Source: Gracilimonas sediminicola
Lineage (GTDB): Bacteria > Bacteroidota > Rhodothermia > Balneolales > Balneolaceae
Direction: 5' to 3'
Assembly: GCF_024320785.1 (NCBI RefSeq)
Contig: NZ_JANDBC010000001.1
Span: 62,001-126,000 of the forward strand
DNA length: 64,000 nt
The translations under genes were made by a program, and so were the position numbers. The notes beneath the pieces were generated by a model. That model did not search any database and was not told the DNA's origin. It saw nothing but the letters and a program-made list of their open reading frames with translations. Below, piece after piece: positions 62,157 through 64,000 of the stretch (position 1 is its first letter; each line of letters begins with the position of its first letter).

Positions 62157-63902
62157 ATGAAGAATCAAATTATTATTCACTCTTCGGGCAATCAGACCCG
62201 TATCGCGCTTTTAGAGAACAACGAGTTAGCGCAGCTATTCATAGAAACGGAAGAAAACCAGCGTACCGTTGGTAACATTTATGTAGCCCGTGTTCATAAG
62301 GTATTGAGCGGAATTCGCGCCGCCTTTATCGATATGGGTACTCCCAAAGATGCCTTTTTACACTTTTCCGATGCCGGCGACCACCTTGATGAATATATCA
62401 CTAAGCTAAACGGTTCGAATGCTATTCCCGGCCATGCCAAAAAAGACATCGAGAATAAAGACAACCTCTCGAATGTTCAAAAACAGATTTTAGCGGGCAA
62501 AATGTTACGTACCGGCCAGAAGTTGCTGGTTCAAATTGTTAAGGAACCGATTGGCTCCAAAGGGCCACGAATTTCTACCGACATTACCATTGCAGGACGT
62601 TTTCTTGTACTTATCCCAATGGGTGATTACATCGCGGTTTCCAAAAAAATCGGGCATTACAAAGAACGCCGCCGGTTGAAAGGGATTCTAAATAATATGA
62701 TCCCCGATGGTTTTGGTGTAATTGTAAGAACCGTTGCCCAGGGACAGGATAAAGAAGCCCTTGAAGATGACCTTCGAAATGTATTGAAGAAGTGGGAGCA
62801 GATTGTAGATAAACTGGAAGATGCCAAGCCCCCTTCTCTGCTCTATCGTGACCTGAATATGACGGAGAGCCTGATTCGTGATCTGTTCGCCAAAAACTAC
62901 GACCGGGTTTTGATTGATGATCCTGAAATGTATCGTCAGATTAAATCTTACGTTGGGCAGATAGCTCCGCAAATGGTCCCCAATGTGGAATTGTATAAAG
63001 GCAAAGAGCACATCTTCGACTTTATGAAGATTGCCCACGACGTTAATTCCATTTTCAGCCCGCGCGTAAGAATGAAATCAGGCGGTTACCTGATCTTTGA
63101 GCAGACCGAGGCCATGTATGTGGTGGATGTGAATTCCGGCCCATACGCTGCCAAAAAGAAACAAGAGGACAATTCCCTTAAAACCAACCTTGAAGCCGCC
63201 AGAGAAGTCGCTAAACAGCTCAGGCTAAGAGATATCGGTGGCATTATCGTTGTTGACTTCATTGACCTGAGGGATGACAAAAACCGCAAGAAAATTTATG
63301 ACGAGCTCAAGAAAGAATTCGTTAAAGATCCGGCCAAGACCAATGTAATTGGCATGAGTGATTTTGGGCTGGTTCAGATTACACGACAGCGTATTCGCCC
63401 AAGCGTGGTGAACTCGGTTTCTAAAGTATGCCCGGTTTGTGGCGGCTCCGGAAATGTAGTTACACAAGACACCATTCTTACCGATCTGGAAACCTGGTTA
63501 AGCAAGTTCAAACACAACACCAACTACCGCGCAGTTGACCTGTATGTAAACCCATTTCTGAAGTCGGTTCTGACAAAAGGTCTGATGAGTACGCACTGGA
63601 AGTGGATGGCTAAATTCCGCATTAAAATATCCCTGATTGGTGATGAAACGGTTTCTATGAATGAATTCCGTGCTACGCTGGTAGGTTCAGACATTGACAT
63701 TACTGATATTGTAATGAGAGATGAATCGATTGAAGAAGTGCTTGATCGTGAAGGCGAACTCATTGAGCTTGAGAGCGGTAAGGGAGATAAAGAGAATCTG
63801 GATATCTCTAAAAAAGAGAGAAGCAACTCAAGCAGATCGTCAGGCCGTAATGACAATTCGAACGGAAGAGACAATTCTAAGTACTATAAGTCTTCTAACT
63901 AA
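62157..63902 (+). CDS. rng: Ribonuclease E/G family protein
   Basis: 581 aa from the ATG at 62157 (MKNQIIIHSSGNQTRIALLE); a longer frame exists but AGGAAG lies at the right spacing before this ATG. It is a single-strand endoribonuclease acting in rRNA processing and mRNA decay. An S1 domain is near 35-125 (VGNIYVARVHKVLSGIRAAF, IDMG). The 5' sensor and catalytic DNase I-like part has MYVVDVNSGPYA near 321 and IGGIIVVDFIDLRDDKNRKK near 360-380 with the metal-binding Asp residues. The zinc link is CPVCGGSG near 425. The C-terminus is a short Ser/Asn tail, not an RNase E scaffold. Confidence 0.93.
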   Translation: MKNQIIIHSSGNQTRIALLENNELAQLFIETEENQRTVGNIYVARVHKVLSGIRAAFIDMGTPKDAFLHFSDAGDHLDEYITKLNGSNAIPGHAKKDIENKDNLSNVQKQILAGKMLRTGQKLLVQIVKEPIGSKGPRISTDITIAGRFLVLIPMGDYIAVSKKIGHYKERRRLKGILNNMIPDGFGVIVRTVAQGQDKEALEDDLRNVLKKWEQIVDKLEDAKPPSLLYRDLNMTESLIRDLFAKNYDRVLIDDPEMYRQIKSYVGQIAPQMVPNVELYKGKEHIFDFMKIAHDVNSIFSPRVRMKSGGYLIFEQTEAMYVVDVNSGPYAAKKKQEDNSLKTNLEAAREVAKQLRLRDIGGIIVVDFIDLRDDKNRKKIYDELKKEFVKDPAKTNVIGMSDFGLVQITRQRIRPSVVNSVSKVCPVCGGSGNVVTQDTILTDLETWLSKFKHNTNYRAVDLYVNPFLKSVLTKGLMSTHWKWMAKFRIKISLIGDETVSMNEFRATLVGSDIDITDIVMRDESIEEVLDREGELIELESGKGDKENLDISKKERSNSSRSSGRNDNSNGRDNSKYYKSSN

Positions 63903-63957
63903 GGCTTGGCTTGGTTTTTGTTTTTATCGGTTCAACTATCATTAAAAAATTGAATAC

Positions 63958-64000
63958 ATGAGTTTATCTGAACTACACGCAACAACGGTAGTCGGCGTTA
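63958..64000 (+). CDS. hslV: ATP-dependent protease subunit HslV, 5' end only
   Basis: The last 43 bases start MSLSELHATTVVGV. The HATTVVGV stretch matches the HslV (ClpQ) start, where the Thr after the pro-segment (ATT) is the catalytic N-terminal nucleophile exposed after processing. The remainder is outside the window. Linkage with hslU cannot be seen. The call rests on 14 residues, so confidence is limited. Confidence 0.6.
   Translation, partial: MSLSELHATTVVGV

Noticed and set aside
61838-62275. 145-aa open frame overlapping rng
   Set aside because: It has no recognisable domain, overlaps the start of a certain gene in another frame, and ends inside rng. It fits better as untranslated leader.

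Overview
The window looks like a chromosomal segment of a marine or halophilic member of Balneolota (Balneola/Gracilimonas-like; FCB superphylum). The evidence is seen directly: two giant secreted proteins end in a type IX secretion (T9SS) sorting domain with the YPNPFNPST signature, there is a KR2-like sodium-pump rhodopsin with a Blh retinal synthase, a short-form RfbA, and FCB-type housekeeping genes. The genus is inference. No rRNA or tRNA gene and no CRISPR array was seen.

Layout. (1) About 1-5400 is one end of an integrated phage-like element. A leftward operon of overlapping small genes runs off the left edge. It is divergent from an XRE repressor across a 25-bp operator-like palindrome. 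A cargo lipoprotein, two small genes and a terminal tyrosine integrase follow, and the integrase abuts a SpoIIE-type phosphatase gene. (2) 5.4-30.99 kb is core genome: transketolase, a TPR protein, LOG, DUF5683, ParB/ParA (with two DnaA-box-like 9-mers just upstream of parA), an ECF sigma/anti-sigma pair, UvrC, PPK2, an RluA-type synthase, a light/stress-type histidine kinase, MtgA, RmuC, a CNNM protein, an alpha/beta hydrolase, Blh plus NDQ rhodopsin with two tiny unannotated membrane-protein genes, an EVE protein, and the dTDP-rhamnose operon rfbA-D-C-B.

(3) 31.3-57.2 kb is 26 kb of co-oriented genes for surface structures, and it is the most unusual part of the window. It holds two paralogous giant T9SS adhesin-like proteins (1657 and 2523 aa), then two paralogous three-gene modules of pilin-like membrane-anchored proteins lacking a canonical prepilin peptidase motif, then a small secreted beta-sandwich protein. 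A chaperone-usher-like locus follows: four DUF4402-like pilin subunits that all end in a beta-strand with a penultimate or near-terminal tyrosine, a PapD-like chaperone, and an usher-like outer-membrane protein with three C-terminal SPOR-like repeats. An usher fused to SPOR repeats is an architecture I do not recognise as described.

(4) 57.3-64 kb returns to core genes: rpoN, DUF3109, a small conserved protein, a biotin carrier protein, murA, rng (RNase E/G) after a roughly 0.4-kb leader, and the first codons of hslV. A family of palindromic repeats with AACC(C)TTTCCA..-type cores sits in three intergenic spaces (49.5, 57.3 and 61.6 kb).

How the parts may work together: the 31-57 kb block probably builds the cell's outer surface, with adhesins exported by T9SS (machinery not in the window), fibres assembled by a chaperone-usher-like path and perhaps a pilin-like apparatus, next to O-antigen sugar synthesis. 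Blh supplies retinal to the sodium-pump rhodopsin. All functions are read from sequence only; domain calls were not checked against databases.
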